Positions 25,637 through 35,220 of a DNA stretch of 64,000 bases are shown one piece after another. The DNA comes from UBA3006 sp031401235. GTDB taxonomy: Bacteria > Actinomycetota > Acidimicrobiia > Acidimicrobiales > Ilumatobacteraceae. Within the stretch, counting starts at the first letter, position 1. Each line of letters starts with the position of its first letter. The position numbers and the translations under genes are program-made. Where the stretch lies: positions 1-64,000 of the forward strand of contig JANNRJ010000001.1 of NCBI GenBank assembly GCA_031401235.1, in the 5' to 3' direction. Below the pieces are notes generated by a model that did not search any database, had not been told where the DNA came from, and saw only the letters and a program-made list of their open reading frames with translations.

Positions 25637-27304
25637 ATGACTTCAGCCATTTATGCACTCTCTGATCGATTCATCGAACGAAGCGTCGCACTTAATCCGG
25701 GTATGGCCACCCGCCTTGGGATAGCCGGTCACGATCACGAGATGAAGGATTTCAGTCCCGTTGGTCATGACGCTCGAGACAATGATGTACGCAACACTCT
25801 CGCAGAACTCAATGCCACCAAAGCGACGACCGATGAGGATCGATTAGCGGCAGGTGTATTGCGCGAGTCCCTTGAACTTAGTGTCGTTGAATTCGATGCC
25901 GGTGAACACTTACGTGTAATTCGCTTAGTGAATGGCGATGTTCAGAACGCACGGATTATTTTCGATCTCATGCCAAAGGCAAATGCCGCAGACTGGTCGG
26001 TCATCGCCGAACGGATGTCCAATGTTCCCCAGGCATTCGCCGGTATGCGCGAGTCATGGAAACTCGGCATTGAACGCGGAATCGTCGCCCAGCGCCGCCA
26101 AGTACTCGCCGTGATCAAACAACTGGAAGGTTGGTCTGGACTGGGTGCGCCGGCATTTTTTGAGACATTGACCGAAGGCGCTTCAACAATTTCCAAAGCG
26201 CCTCATGATGCATTGAGTGAGGCGGCCAAGTCATGTTCGGCGGCATTGGCAACAACGGCGGCTTTCCTACGCGATGAATATTTGCCAGTTGCCGATCCAC
26301 GAGATGGAGTCGGCCCAGAGCGTCATGCAATTTCACGGAGAAGTTTCATGGGAATGAAGGTGGATGCCAAAGAGGCGTACGACTGGGGCTGGGGTGAAGT
26401 CGAGCGGCTCGATCGCGAAATGGCTCGGGCGGCTCAAGAAATTAAGCCGGGTGCCTCGTTAGACGAAGTAAGACACTTGCTTGATACCGATCCTGCTCGA
26501 TCGATCAACGGTGAAGACGGTTTGCGGAATTGGTTGCAACAACTGATGGATGAAGCGATGTCGTTCTTGATCACCAACAATCACTTCGATATCCCGCAAA
26601 AGATTCGTTGGGTGGAAGCCATGATCGCACCACCTGGTGGTGCTGCTGCCATGTATTACACCCGTCCAAGCGAAGATCTCACACGCCCCGGTCGCACCTG
26701 GTATCCAACCAATGGTCGCACCGTATTTCCGCGCTGGCGAGAACCAACGACGGCCTATCACGAAGGTGTTCCTGGACATCACTTACAAGTTGCGATTGCC
26801 ACAATCAACTCGGAGAAACTTTCGCGCTTCCAGCGCAGCACATTTGTTTCTGGTCATGGCGAAGGTTGGGCACTGTACGCCGAGCGACTGATGGACGAAT
26901 TTGGATTTCACGCCAACCCCGAATACCGCCTCGGCTTCCTGTATATGCAAGCATTACGTGCCGCTCGCGTTGTAATTGATATCGGGATCCACTGTGGATT
27001 CGCCATACCCGCGGACTGGTCGTGGCATGCCGGAGAACAATGGACGCCAGAACTCGCCCTCGAGTTTCTCACCGCGCGATCAGTCGGAGACGATGCTTTT
27101 AACCTATCGGAAATCAACAAGTACCTAGGATGGCCAGGACAAGCAATGTCGTACAAATTGGGCGAGCGCGTGTGGCTTGATCTGCGCCAAGCGGCTCAAA
27201 AAAAGTACGGTACTAATTTTGAATTGAGCAAGTGGCACGCCTACGCACTTGATTTAGGAAATCTCGGTCTTGAATTATTGCAAAAGGAACTCTCGCGCTT
27301 TTAG
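25637..27304 (+). CDS. DUF885 family putative metallopeptidase, copy 1
   Basis: A 555-residue DUF885 protein. The conserved metal-type motif 'YHEGVPGHHLQ' and the downstream 'SGHGEGWALYAERLMDE' (second Glu region) are intact, as is the C-terminal 'PGQAMSYKLGERVWLDLR'. The family is thought to contain zinc peptidases related to thermolysin-like folds. ATG 25637 is preferred to the TTG at 25631 because the tandem copy begins with the same 'MTSA'. No signal peptide, so probably cytosolic. It forms a tandem pair with the next gene. Confidence 0.88.
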   Translation: MTSAIYALSDRFIERSVALNPGMATRLGIAGHDHEMKDFSPVGHDARDNDVRNTLAELNATKATTDEDRLAAGVLRESLELSVVEFDAGEHLRVIRLVNGDVQNARIIFDLMPKANAADWSVIAERMSNVPQAFAGMRESWKLGIERGIVAQRRQVLAVIKQLEGWSGLGAPAFFETLTEGASTISKAPHDALSEAAKSCSAALATTAAFLRDEYLPVADPRDGVGPERHAISRRSFMGMKVDAKEAYDWGWGEVERLDREMARAAQEIKPGASLDEVRHLLDTDPARSINGEDGLRNWLQQLMDEAMSFLITNNHFDIPQKIRWVEAMIAPPGGAAAMYYTRPSEDLTRPGRTWYPTNGRTVFPRWREPTTAYHEGVPGHHLQVAIATINSEKLSRFQRSTFVSGHGEGWALYAERLMDEFGFHANPEYRLGFLYMQALRAARVVIDIGIHCGFAIPADWSWHAGEQWTPELALEFLTARSVGDDAFNLSEINKYLGWPGQAMSYKLGERVWLDLRQAAQKKYGTNFELSKWHAYALDLGNLGLELLQKELSRF

Positions 27305-27369
27305 TTTCGTCTCAATCAACTCGACAAAGAACAATATGACTACGGGTTTGTCATTAGGTGTGGATCGTC

Positions 27370-27375
27370 TAGCGT
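27370..27375 (+). promoter_or_regulatory. Putative leaderless -10 (TAGCGT) of second DUF885 gene
   Basis: This is a duplicate of the element before the first copy: GATCGTC then TAGCGTT then AGATC directly before the ATG at 27382. Conservation of the leader between the copies suggests each gene has its own promoter. Confidence 0.35.
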
Positions 27376-27381
27376 TAGATC

Positions 27382-29061
27382 ATGACTTCAGCCCAAACTT
27401 CCTCCATTTACGCACTCTCTGATCGGTTCATCGAACAACTCGCCGCTCTTGACCCGGGAATGGCAACTGCATTAGGTATCGCCGGCCACGACCACGAGAT
27501 GACCGACTTCAGTCCCACTGGTCACGACGCTCGTGGCCAAGTTGTTCGCAATACTCTGACTGAACTTGACGCCACGGAATCGACCACCGATGCCGATCGG
27601 CTGGCCGCTGGCGTATTGCGCGAATCTCTCGAACTTGGCGTTGTGGAGATCAATGCCGGCGAACACTTGCGGGCGATTCGTGTAATCGCCGGTGATGTGG
27701 ATGAGGCTCGCGGCATTTTCGATCTCATGCCAACTGCAACCGCCGCTGACTGGTCAATTATCGCTGAGCGAATGTCGAATGTTCCTCGGGCATATGCCGG
27801 AATGCGCGAATCATGGATGCTTGGCATTGAACGGGGCATCGTTGCACCGCGACGGCAAGTGCTTGCCGTGTGCGAACAGCTGCTCGGATGGTCGGGGCAA
27901 GGTGCTCCGGCGTTTTTTGAATCGTTTGCTGAAGGTGCAGACGCAATTTCCGGTGCACCTCATGACTCATTGCGTGAAGCAGCCAAGGCATGTTCAGCGG
28001 CATTGGCAGAAACCGCGGTCTTCCTCCGCGATGTGTATGCACCCGTTGCCGACCCACGAGATGGTGTAGGTCCGGAGCGCCATGCGATTGCTCGACGACG
28101 ATTCATGGGAATGAAGGTGGACGCCAAAGAGGCCTACGACTGGGGCTGGGGTGAAGTCGAACGGCTCGACCGCGAAATGGCTCGGGTGGCTCAAGAAATA
28201 AAACCGGGTGCCTCGTTGGACGAAGTAAGACACTTGCTTGACACCGATCCTGCTCGAGCGATCAACGGCGAAGACGCTCTGCGGGATTGGTTGCAACAAC
28301 TGATGGATGAAGCGATGTCGTTTTTGATCACCAACAATCACTTCGATATCCCACAAAAAATTCGTCGGGTGGAGGCCATGATTTCTCCACCCGGTGGTGC
28401 GGCAGCGATGTATTACACACCACCTAGTGAAGATCTCACACGTCCCGGTCGTACCTGGTATCCGGCCAATGGCCGCACAGTATTTCCACGTTGGAGCGAA
28501 CCGACAACGGCATACCACGAAGGCGTTCCTGGACATCACCTACAAGTTGCGATTGCCACAATCAACTCGGAGAAACTCTCACGCTTTCAGCGCAATACGT
28601 TTGTTTCTGGACATGGCGAAGGATGGGCGTTGTACGCCGAGCGATTGATGGATGAATTTGGCTTTCTAGCCAATCCTGATTACCGGCTCGGCTATTTGTA
28701 TGCACAGTCCTTTCGTGCCGCTCGGGTGGTTATCGATATTGGAATCCACTGCGGTTTCGCCATACCCGCCGACTGGTCGTGGCATGCTGGCGAACAATGG
28801 ACACCAGAACTCGCCCTCGAATTTCTATCCGCGCGTTCATCTGCCGACGATGCATTTAATCGATCCGAAATTAACCGCTACCTCGGTTGGCCCGGACAGG
28901 CAATCTCATACAAACTGGGCGAACGTGTGTGGCTGGATCTGCGCGAAGCGGCCCGTAAGAAGCACGGAACAAATTTCGATTTGCGCACCTGGCACGCCTA
29001 TGCACTTGACTTGGGAAATCTCGGCTTGGATCTATTGCAAAAAGAACTATCACGCTTTTAA
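27382..29061 (+). CDS. DUF885 family putative metallopeptidase, copy 2
   Basis: A 559-residue paralogue of the preceding protein, alike along its full length; the region with 'YHEGVPGHHLQ' and 'SGHGEGWALYAERLMDE' is almost unchanged. The N-terminal third differs most (for example 'TALGIAGHDHEMTDFSP' against 'TRLGIAGHDHEMKDFSP'), so substrate preference may have shifted. A 77-bp spacer separates it from copy 1. The stop overlaps the convergent L,D-transpeptidase stop by 4 bp. Confidence 0.88.
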   Translation: MTSAQTSSIYALSDRFIEQLAALDPGMATALGIAGHDHEMTDFSPTGHDARGQVVRNTLTELDATESTTDADRLAAGVLRESLELGVVEINAGEHLRAIRVIAGDVDEARGIFDLMPTATAADWSIIAERMSNVPRAYAGMRESWMLGIERGIVAPRRQVLAVCEQLLGWSGQGAPAFFESFAEGADAISGAPHDSLREAAKACSAALAETAVFLRDVYAPVADPRDGVGPERHAIARRRFMGMKVDAKEAYDWGWGEVERLDREMARVAQEIKPGASLDEVRHLLDTDPARAINGEDALRDWLQQLMDEAMSFLITNNHFDIPQKIRRVEAMISPPGGAAAMYYTPPSEDLTRPGRTWYPANGRTVFPRWSEPTTAYHEGVPGHHLQVAIATINSEKLSRFQRNTFVSGHGEGWALYAERLMDEFGFLANPDYRLGYLYAQSFRAARVVIDIGIHCGFAIPADWSWHAGEQWTPELALEFLSARSSADDAFNRSEINRYLGWPGQAISYKLGERVWLDLREAARKKHGTNFDLRTWHAYALDLGNLGLDLLQKELSRF

Positions 29062-29618
29062 GGCACCACCACAACCGTCGTGCCGATGTGTGCCCACTGA
29101 AAAACAAACTTTGCGTCGGCGGTTGTCGAACGCAAACACCCACTTCCTTGATAGGTGCCAAGTTGATCGATTGTTTGCATTGGCTTGCCGTAGCGCAGGG
29201 GAAGTTCATGAAACCCAATGTTGCCCCCGTCTGGACCGATGGCAAAGCGGGTCATATAACGAAATGTGACTCCCGATATTTCGGGACTGAATGATGACAA
29301 GGATTGGCTGAACACCCGATACGTACCTAGTTTCGGCACGGCGCGACGACCCGATACCAAAAATGTGCGAACGATATTGTTGTCGACACTTACCAGCCAC
29401 GCTCGTTGAAGTTTGCTTGAAAAGACAATGCGTCGACCAGTGCCCGACTTTTGTGGCACTTGTGTTGCAACATCGGCTGGAATCAAAACGGCTGATGCGG
29501 TTGATGTTCCCGCGTCGTCTCCCGTGCCTTCGGCCAGTGCTTGGCTGGCAAGAGGCAAAATCAGACAAGTTGAGATCATGACCGCGACAATGTATCGAAC
29601 GGGATTACTTTGCAACAT
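29058..29618 (-). CDS. L,D-transpeptidase (YkuD domain), secreted
   Basis: A 186-residue protein with a signal peptide (hydrophobic stretch about residues 8-28, cleavage near 'SQALA'). The YkuD domain ends with 'IGFHELP' (His) and 'YQGSGCLRS' (catalytic Cys with Ser/Gly/Arg). These enzymes form 3-3 peptidoglycan cross-links or attach proteins to the wall. The domain starts 'RRIVFSSKLQRAWLV', where the usual 'Q..L.v' strand lies. The MBL-fold gene lies 9 bp upstream on the same strand. Confidence 0.85.
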   Translation of the reverse strand: MLQSNPVRYIVAVMISTCLILPLASQALAEGTGDDAGTSTASAVLIPADVATQVPQKSGTGRRIVFSSKLQRAWLVSVDNNIVRTFLVSGRRAVPKLGTYRVFSQSLSSFSPEISGVTFRYMTRFAIGPDGGNIGFHELPLRYGKPMQTIDQLGTYQGSGCLRSTTADAKFVFQWAHIGTTVVVVP

Positions 29619-29627
29619 GTAGAACTC

Positions 29628-30545
29628 CTACCTTGTCAATGCAAAAACTGCTGCGCGCGACGGCGCTAATGCACCCACAACTACTACTCGACCATCCCCA
29701 ATTAATTTGATGAGATGTGACAACACGCTTCGACCAGCGGCCCTGTGCAATTCAATTCGTACATCTGCATACAAGATCGTCACGATCTCGGTTACAGTTT
29801 TCACGCTATCGCCTAGACATTGCAAGATTTGAGCCTCGCGATCGAGCCGATGCTGTAAGTATTCAGTTAGATACGCTTTCGGGTTGGTAACAGGACCCCC
29901 ATGGGTGGGCCACAATATGTCATCTTCACGCCGTTGCACTTTGCGCAGCGACTCAATGTAATCACGCATATCGCCGTCCGGTGGAGATATCACCGTGGTA
30001 CTCCAGCCCATTACATGGTCACCACTAAACAATGCTCGTTCCTGAGCGAGTGCGATACACATGTGATTCGACGTATGACCTGGGGTACTTACTGCGGTGA
30101 GCATGAATTCGCCCGTATCAACTATGACTTCGCCATCACCAACTGCTTGAGTTGGCACAAAGGCATAATCGATCGCTTCATCTCTGCCGTCACCCAATTC
30201 ATCGATAGCGCTATCACGATGCGGGCCAATTGCAAATGTCGCCGCGCCAGTTTGTTCGTGTAACCATTGCGCCAATGGTGAATGATCAGAGTGACAATGT
30301 GTGACCAGGATTGCCTGCACTTGCTCGCCGATGAGTGCTTTCTTAATCGCATTTCGATGTGAGTCCATTGCTGGTCCAGGATCAATCACTGCCACTCTTC
30401 CATGACCAACGATGTATGTACCAGTTCCTCGATAGGTGTACTTGGATGGATTTTCGGCAATGACTCGACGAATGAGCGGTGAAACCTGCTCAACAATTCC
30501 ATACTGTGCATCATCGATTCGAGGAACAAATTTGATTTGTGCCAC
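29628..30545 (-). CDS. MBL-fold hydrolase, LACTB2-like
   Basis: A 305-residue metallo-beta-lactamase-fold protein. The 'THCHSDHSPL' (HxHxDH), 'STPGHTSNHM' (His), 'FSGDHVMGW' (Asp) and 'LWPTHGG' (His) motifs give a complete binuclear metal site. A C-terminal winged-helix-like domain ('RAAGRSVLSHLIKLIGDGRV') follows, as in LACTB2/RNase-type hydrolases. Endoribonuclease or thioester activity is possible for this group. It may be co-transcribed with the AI-2E-type gene 7 bp upstream. Confidence 0.87.
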   Translation of the reverse strand: MAQIKFVPRIDDAQYGIVEQVSPLIRRVIAENPSKYTYRGTGTYIVGHGRVAVIDPGPAMDSHRNAIKKALIGEQVQAILVTHCHSDHSPLAQWLHEQTGAATFAIGPHRDSAIDELGDGRDEAIDYAFVPTQAVGDGEVIVDTGEFMLTAVSTPGHTSNHMCIALAQERALFSGDHVMGWSTTVISPPDGDMRDYIESLRKVQRREDDILWPTHGGPVTNPKAYLTEYLQHRLDREAQILQCLGDSVKTVTEIVTILYADVRIELHRAAGRSVLSHLIKLIGDGRVVVVGALAPSRAAVFALTR

Positions 30546-30552
30546 GGTGAAT

Positions 30553-31689
30553 TTATGTAGCGTTAGTTGCTTTGCGCCAACGACGCTTCTTCTCAGGCCT
30601 TACATGAATGTGCACAAGCGGGCTATCGATAACTTCGTGATGTGTACCCCAACTTCCGGCAAGTGCCTGCAACATAGCGGCAGCCGGTAATGCGAGCACA
30701 GCTCCAACCGGACCGATAATCGCGCCTCCAACGATGGCGGCACCAAACGCAACTGCGGCATGCACCTCCATCGTGCGCGCCGTTATACGTGGAGCAAAGA
30801 GATAGTTCTCCACCTGTTGATATATGACGATGAACGCGATGACGAAGAGCACCTTTAGCGGAGAATCCAAATATGTCAACAATGCCGGCAATATCCCGGC
30901 CAAATATGTTCCCACGACTGGCAGAAACTGTGAGACAAGTCCAACCCACAACGCCATTGCAATTGGTGCAGGGGTTCCAATGGCTTGAAACGCAATCCAG
31001 TGAAAAAACGTAGACAGTAGAGCCAGCAACAATCGCGAATGCAGATAACCGCCAGTTTTGGCAATCGCCAATTCCCAGGTCGCCAACACCTTCCGTTGTT
31101 TTTCCGGAGGTAGGCGTCGGCAAATCACTCGTCGAAGTCGCGGGCCATCGGCAACCAGGTAGAAAGTAAAGAGGATCACTGACAGCAATTGCAATAATAC
31201 GCCCAGTGCACTGACCGACAAACTAAATACCTTCCGTTGCTGACTATTGATGAACTCCTGGACCGGGCCATTCGGATCGGCAATCGATGCATTTACTTCG
31301 GCAGGGTCAATGTTGGTGTTAAAGGTGTTATTGAGAAAGTCAACGGTGTCATTGACATACTGCTCACTGTTTGTCAATAAGTCGGCGGCTTGACTTCCCA
31401 CCAACGTTCCGATTGCACCAATAAATACTCCGGCGAAAACCAGCGCAGCAAATAAAATTGTCAGAGTCCCTGAACCACGACGCCAACCTCGAGCGGCAAG
31501 ACGATTTACCCCCGGTTCGATGGCAAGTGCCAAAAAGAGTGAGACGAGCATTAAGAGTAAGAAGTTCGACAACTGATGAAACAGTTCACGGAACACCAGG
31601 GTGGCTATCAGTCCGACCCAAAACAGCATGATTGCTCGCGGAACCCACTTGGGCATTGGTTGATGATCCTGCACCACTTCGTCGCTCAT
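30553..31689 (-). CDS. AI-2E family transporter (permease)
   Basis: A 378-residue integral membrane protein with about eight hydrophobic helices and a long soluble segment with 'VNDTVDFLNNTFNTNI' after the third. The 'FLPVVGTYLAGILPALLTYLDSP' and 'YQQVENYLFAPRI' stretches are the conserved core of the AI-2E/YhhQ permease family. Members export autoinducer-2 or act as Na+/H+ antiporters; the substrate here is unknown. The C-terminus is basic. It precedes the MBL hydrolase. Confidence 0.87.
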   Translation of the reverse strand: MSDEVVQDHQPMPKWVPRAIMLFWVGLIATLVFRELFHQLSNFLLLMLVSLFLALAIEPGVNRLAARGWRRGSGTLTILFAALVFAGVFIGAIGTLVGSQAADLLTNSEQYVNDTVDFLNNTFNTNIDPAEVNASIADPNGPVQEFINSQQRKVFSLSVSALGVLLQLLSVILFTFYLVADGPRLRRVICRRLPPEKQRKVLATWELAIAKTGGYLHSRLLLALLSTFFHWIAFQAIGTPAPIAMALWVGLVSQFLPVVGTYLAGILPALLTYLDSPLKVLFVIAFIVIYQQVENYLFAPRITARTMEVHAAVAFGAAIVGGAIIGPVGAVLALPAAAMLQALAGSWGTHHEVIDSPLVHIHVRPEKKRRWRKATNAT

Positions 31690-31739
31690 GTCATACAGAG
31701 TAGCCGTGGCAGAATATTCAACGAATCGCTGAATTTCCT

Positions 31740-32489
31740 CTAGGCGCGTGATGCCGACGAGCGCGCTCGTTGGACAAAGGCATCATAAAGTTTTTGTTGC
31801 ACTGGGTCGTCGACAGCCGTATCTTCAGGATGCCATTGCACGCCAATCAACCAATGATCACGATGCTCGAAAGCCTCCAGCAATCCATCCGGACTTCTGC
31901 CAACTACTTCAAGACCTGGAGCAAGGTCACCAATTCCTTGGTGATGAAACGACGCTCCTTGAATTGTGCGGGTATCCATTGCTTTAGCCAGAAGTGAATC
32001 CTCTTCAAGACGAACCTCATGGAGAACGAACTCCGCACCAACGGGAAAGTTTGTCGGGGCATGATCGACCAATTCGATAGCATTGGGCAAATCCCCTAGA
32101 TGCTGTACTAACGACCCACCAAGTACAACATTGGCGAGCTGCATACCACGACAAATCGCAAGAATCGGAACCCCAAGGTGAAATGCGGCCCGAAAAAGTG
32201 CCGATTCGAAAGCGTCTTGTTCGGGCAACACACCATATATATGTGGGCTGGCTTGCTGGCCATACAGCGATGGGCTCACATCGGAGCCACCCATCAAAAC
32301 GAGACCATCAAATCGGGAAACCAGTGACTCCGCATCGTCACTTGAAATTTGCTGCGGTGATATTACAACCGGTTCACCACCGGCTCGAAGAATACAGTTG
32401 AGATAACGACGACCAGCAAAGGCAACAGAATCTCGCGAGACCCGACTTGGTGCGCCGTTTCTCCCGGCAACAGCAATGAGCGGGGACAT
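31740..32489 (-). CDS. Gamma-glutamyl-GABA hydrolase-like class I amidotransferase
   Basis: A 249-residue peptidase C26 protein. The nucleophile lies in 'LAICRGMQLANV' (Cys), with 'GVQWHPED' giving His and Glu of the triad and 'GLVLMGGSDVSPSLYG' as the oxyanion region. PuuD hydrolyses gamma-glutamyl-GABA in putrescine breakdown. A link to the putrescine genes aguAB, 20 kb away, is only speculation. ATG 32489 is chosen because the family starts just before 'PLIAVAGRN'; an earlier ATG at 32531 is in frame. Confidence 0.85.
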   Translation of the reverse strand: MSPLIAVAGRNGAPSRVSRDSVAFAGRRYLNCILRAGGEPVVISPQQISSDDAESLVSRFDGLVLMGGSDVSPSLYGQQASPHIYGVLPEQDAFESALFRAAFHLGVPILAICRGMQLANVVLGGSLVQHLGDLPNAIELVDHAPTNFPVGAEFVLHEVRLEEDSLLAKAMDTRTIQGASFHHQGIGDLAPGLEVVGRSPDGLLEAFEHRDHWLIGVQWHPEDTAVDDPVQQKLYDAFVQRARSSASRA

Positions 32490-32554
32490 CAGTTTCCAAA
32501 ATTCAGTTGCACCATCGAAACCTAGTATCACCGTTCCCTAACTTCTGGTCCTTC

Positions 32555-33901
32555 CTATCGTCCTTTTTTATCTTCCTTCTTCTCCGATTTATCGTCCTTT
32601 TTCTCTTCCTTGCCTATCTTTTTATCTTCCTTCTTCTCTTCCTTATCAATCTTTTTCTGGTCTTTCTTTTCTTCTTTTTCTATCTTCTTCTCTTCCTTAT
32701 CAATCTTTTTCTGATCCTTCTTTTCTTCTTTAGATTGTTGATTGTTATTTCCAGTTTCTGGTGCCCCAATCATTTCAAATACCAACGCTCCAGCCACTTT
32801 GCCAACAGTCCACTGCGACGTACATGGGTCAAAATAAGCAGTGTTTCCGAGATAACTCAATGATGGATACGTCCCGCGGTAGTACACATAGCCGAATTTA
32901 TTTGCAGCCCCTTGAGTCACGATGTTGACTACCAAGTAATAATTTGTGCCTCTCACAAGCGTTATTCTGTTTGTCCCACTGAAAACGAATTTCACCGATG
33001 TCGCACCCGTGGTCAACACCGATTCATTGACGAGATCAGAAGTTGCAAGGACGATGTCAGGTAGTCCATCTACACCTAATGTTCCCGTGTGCGATCGAAT
33101 TTCAACGTAAGCATTACCAGCAATTCCGGTACTACCAGAAAGTGAAAACTTGGCGGAGTCAGCAACTACACGAGTTCCGATGAACGACTGACCAACTGAG
33201 AACAATCCCTGAGTGGGACCCGAACGGTATGCGGATGACTCCAACTCAACACCTATGCAAGAAGGAACACAGGGTGTTCCAGAATCACCAAGTACCTCAA
33301 AAATCAAGGTTCCCGCGGAGTTGGCTACCCACCACTCGGATGTATTTGGATCTATGTAAGCAATATTTCCAGAATGAACTTCCGTCGGATAACTTCCCTG
33401 ATAATACGCATAAGCGTTTACGTCGGCAATACTTTGGTTCATGACATTAACCACTATGAAATAACTCGTACCACTAACAAGAGTTATCCTATTTGCCCCA
33501 CTGAAATTAAATTTAATTAATGTTGCCGCTGTAGTCATTGTTGTTTCGTCGACTAAGTCAGAAGTTGCAAGGACAGCATCCGGAAGGCCGTCTACGCCAA
33601 ATGTTCCCGTGTGCGATCGAATTTCGACGTAAGCATTACCTACGATTCCAGAGTCACCGGAAAGTGAAATACTTGCTGAGTCAACAACGACTCCTGTCCC
33701 GAGGAACGACTGCCCCACTGAAAACACTTCTTGGGCGGGGTCTGAATAGGTAGAAGATAATTCCATCGCAGCATTTACTGCATAAGAATCAATTGGAGTC
33801 GTATTTACACATACGGCAGCAGCGGAAACCTGAGCGACCCCTGTTGTTAGTACGCAGCCCACGACAGCGGAGGTCAAAAGCACGATTACTTTGCGATACA
33901 T
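32555..33901 (-). CDS. Secreted two-module protein with Lys/Glu/Asp-rich tail
   Basis: A 448-residue secreted protein. A signal peptide (about residues 1-29, ending 'VSAAA') is followed by two homologous modules of roughly 170 residues, each with 'SVGQSF', 'GNAYVEIRSHTGT', 'ATSDLV', 'NRITLV' and a final 'W' segment. This resembles choice-of-anchor or carbohydrate-binding beta sandwiches. The last 60 residues are a low-complexity tail of repeated Lys/Glu/Asp units such as 'KKIDKEEKK'. No transmembrane anchor or LPXTG is seen. No function can be assigned. Confidence 0.8.
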   Translation of the reverse strand: MYRKVIVLLTSAVVGCVLTTGVAQVSAAAVCVNTTPIDSYAVNAAMELSSTYSDPAQEVFSVGQSFLGTGVVVDSASISLSGDSGIVGNAYVEIRSHTGTFGVDGLPDAVLATSDLVDETTMTTAATLIKFNFSGANRITLVSGTSYFIVVNVMNQSIADVNAYAYYQGSYPTEVHSGNIAYIDPNTSEWWVANSAGTLIFEVLGDSGTPCVPSCIGVELESSAYRSGPTQGLFSVGQSFIGTRVVADSAKFSLSGSTGIAGNAYVEIRSHTGTLGVDGLPDIVLATSDLVNESVLTTGATSVKFVFSGTNRITLVRGTNYYLVVNIVTQGAANKFGYVYYRGTYPSLSYLGNTAYFDPCTSQWTVGKVAGALVFEMIGAPETGNNNQQSKEEKKDQKKIDKEEKKIEKEEKKDQKKIDKEEKKEDKKIGKEEKKDDKSEKKEDKKGR

Positions 33902-33977
33902 GAAAGACCTTCTATGGTCCGGCTATTTCAAGTGAATATTTGTGAGTGTAGCGAGGACCTTGGTCTCCAAACAAAAT

Positions 33978-35201
33978 CTAAACAAATTTTCGCATTGCTT
34001 TCTTCAGAGATGCAGAGAGGTTTCCTTTGCTGCCAATTGAAACGCGTTCAAGGCTGAGCCAAGCAGCCATTAAGCGCAATTCATCGGCGAGAAATTTGAC
34101 CACGGTCGGTGGTGCAATGCCCACTTCGATGTATGCGCCATGGACCAATAATGCCCCGTTACCTCGATCTGCTTTGAGATCGACACGACCGACGATTTGG
34201 CCATTCAACATGAATGGCAATACGTAATATCCGTAAATTCTTTTATGCTGAGGAGTGTAAATCTCGATGCGATAGTGAAAGTTGAACAAGCGCTCATTGC
34301 GGGGACGACACCACACCAACGAATCAAAGGGTGAAAGAAGAGCGCGGGTTTCTATCGATTTCGGCAGGCGAGCCGATGAATGAAGGTAGGCCGCCTCATT
34401 CCAGCCTTCAACGCGAACTTCCCGCAAATCTCCTTCCTCCACCAACTCCTTGATCAGTGGACGGACAACTGTCAGTTTTTGGCGAAAGTAATCGGCAAGA
34501 TCAGACGCTGTTGCAATTCCCATACACGCCCCTGAACGTGCAATCAATTCCTTCCTTGCGTCATGTTCACTTGGAGTCGGCATGGCCAGAATTGATTCAG
34601 ACAAGACACGCTCTGGAATGTCGTAAATTCGGGCGAAGTCGCTTCCCCGGGACCGTGACATCAACTGACCAGTCCAAAAGAGATATTCGAGAGCGGTTTT
34701 CGTCTCGTCCCAGTCCCACCATGAGCCCTTAGGACCCTTCCGCGCGGAAAGTTCCCGGGAACTAATCGGTCCGTCGGTCATCACTCGTCGATAAATTTTT
34801 TCAACAAATGTCTTGTTCGCCGTATAAAACCCCGAGAGCCCCCAGTGAGTTGAACTTCCAGCTCTCGCCTTGTCCATCTTCCACCGAAACAGCGGATGTA
34901 ATTCCACTGGCACATGCGCGGCCTCATGTGCCCAGTATTCAAAAATCTTTCCGCTTTTGGTCGCGTCGGCAATTGCAGTTCGTTTGTGCGACCCAAGTCG
35001 GGCAAAGAGTGGTAACTCTTGGCTTCTCACTAATACATTTACCGAATCGATCTGTATTACGCCAATATTTTGCAACACCCGTGCAACGTGTCGCTGAGTG
35101 ACCGCACTAGTTGGTCTGGGGCTAGCAAAACCTTGCGCCGCCAGTGCTATGCGCCGAGATTCGACTAATGAAAGTTGATCTGAGATGCGCGGCACGATCA
35201 C
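33978..35201 (-). CDS. YcaQ-family winged-helix DNA glycosylase
   Basis: A 407-residue HTH_42 protein. The catalytic QxD motif lies in 'IGVIQIDSVNVLVRSQ' near residue 55, followed by 'FEYWAHEAAHVP' and 'LLSPFDSLVWCRPRNERLF', which are family signatures. E. coli YcaQ (now AlkX) and Streptomyces AlkZ excise bulky or cross-linked bases. The C-terminal 'RKFV' tail is basic. It stands alone on the minus strand between the secreted protein and the cyclophilin. Confidence 0.87.
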   Translation of the reverse strand: MIVPRISDQLSLVESRRIALAAQGFASPRPTSAVTQRHVARVLQNIGVIQIDSVNVLVRSQELPLFARLGSHKRTAIADATKSGKIFEYWAHEAAHVPVELHPLFRWKMDKARAGSSTHWGLSGFYTANKTFVEKIYRRVMTDGPISSRELSARKGPKGSWWDWDETKTALEYLFWTGQLMSRSRGSDFARIYDIPERVLSESILAMPTPSEHDARKELIARSGACMGIATASDLADYFRQKLTVVRPLIKELVEEGDLREVRVEGWNEAAYLHSSARLPKSIETRALLSPFDSLVWCRPRNERLFNFHYRIEIYTPQHKRIYGYYVLPFMLNGQIVGRVDLKADRGNGALLVHGAYIEVGIAPPTVVKFLADELRLMAAWLSLERVSIGSKGNLSASLKKAMRKFV

Positions 35202-35220
35202 CTCCGCCAGAGCAGGCTAG

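Noticed and set aside
32507..32863. Plus-strand ORF with many Phe and Leu that looks like a membrane protein
   Set aside because: It is the antisense of the Lys/Glu/Asp-rich tail of the secreted protein; AAG/GAA codons read backwards give TTC/CTT.
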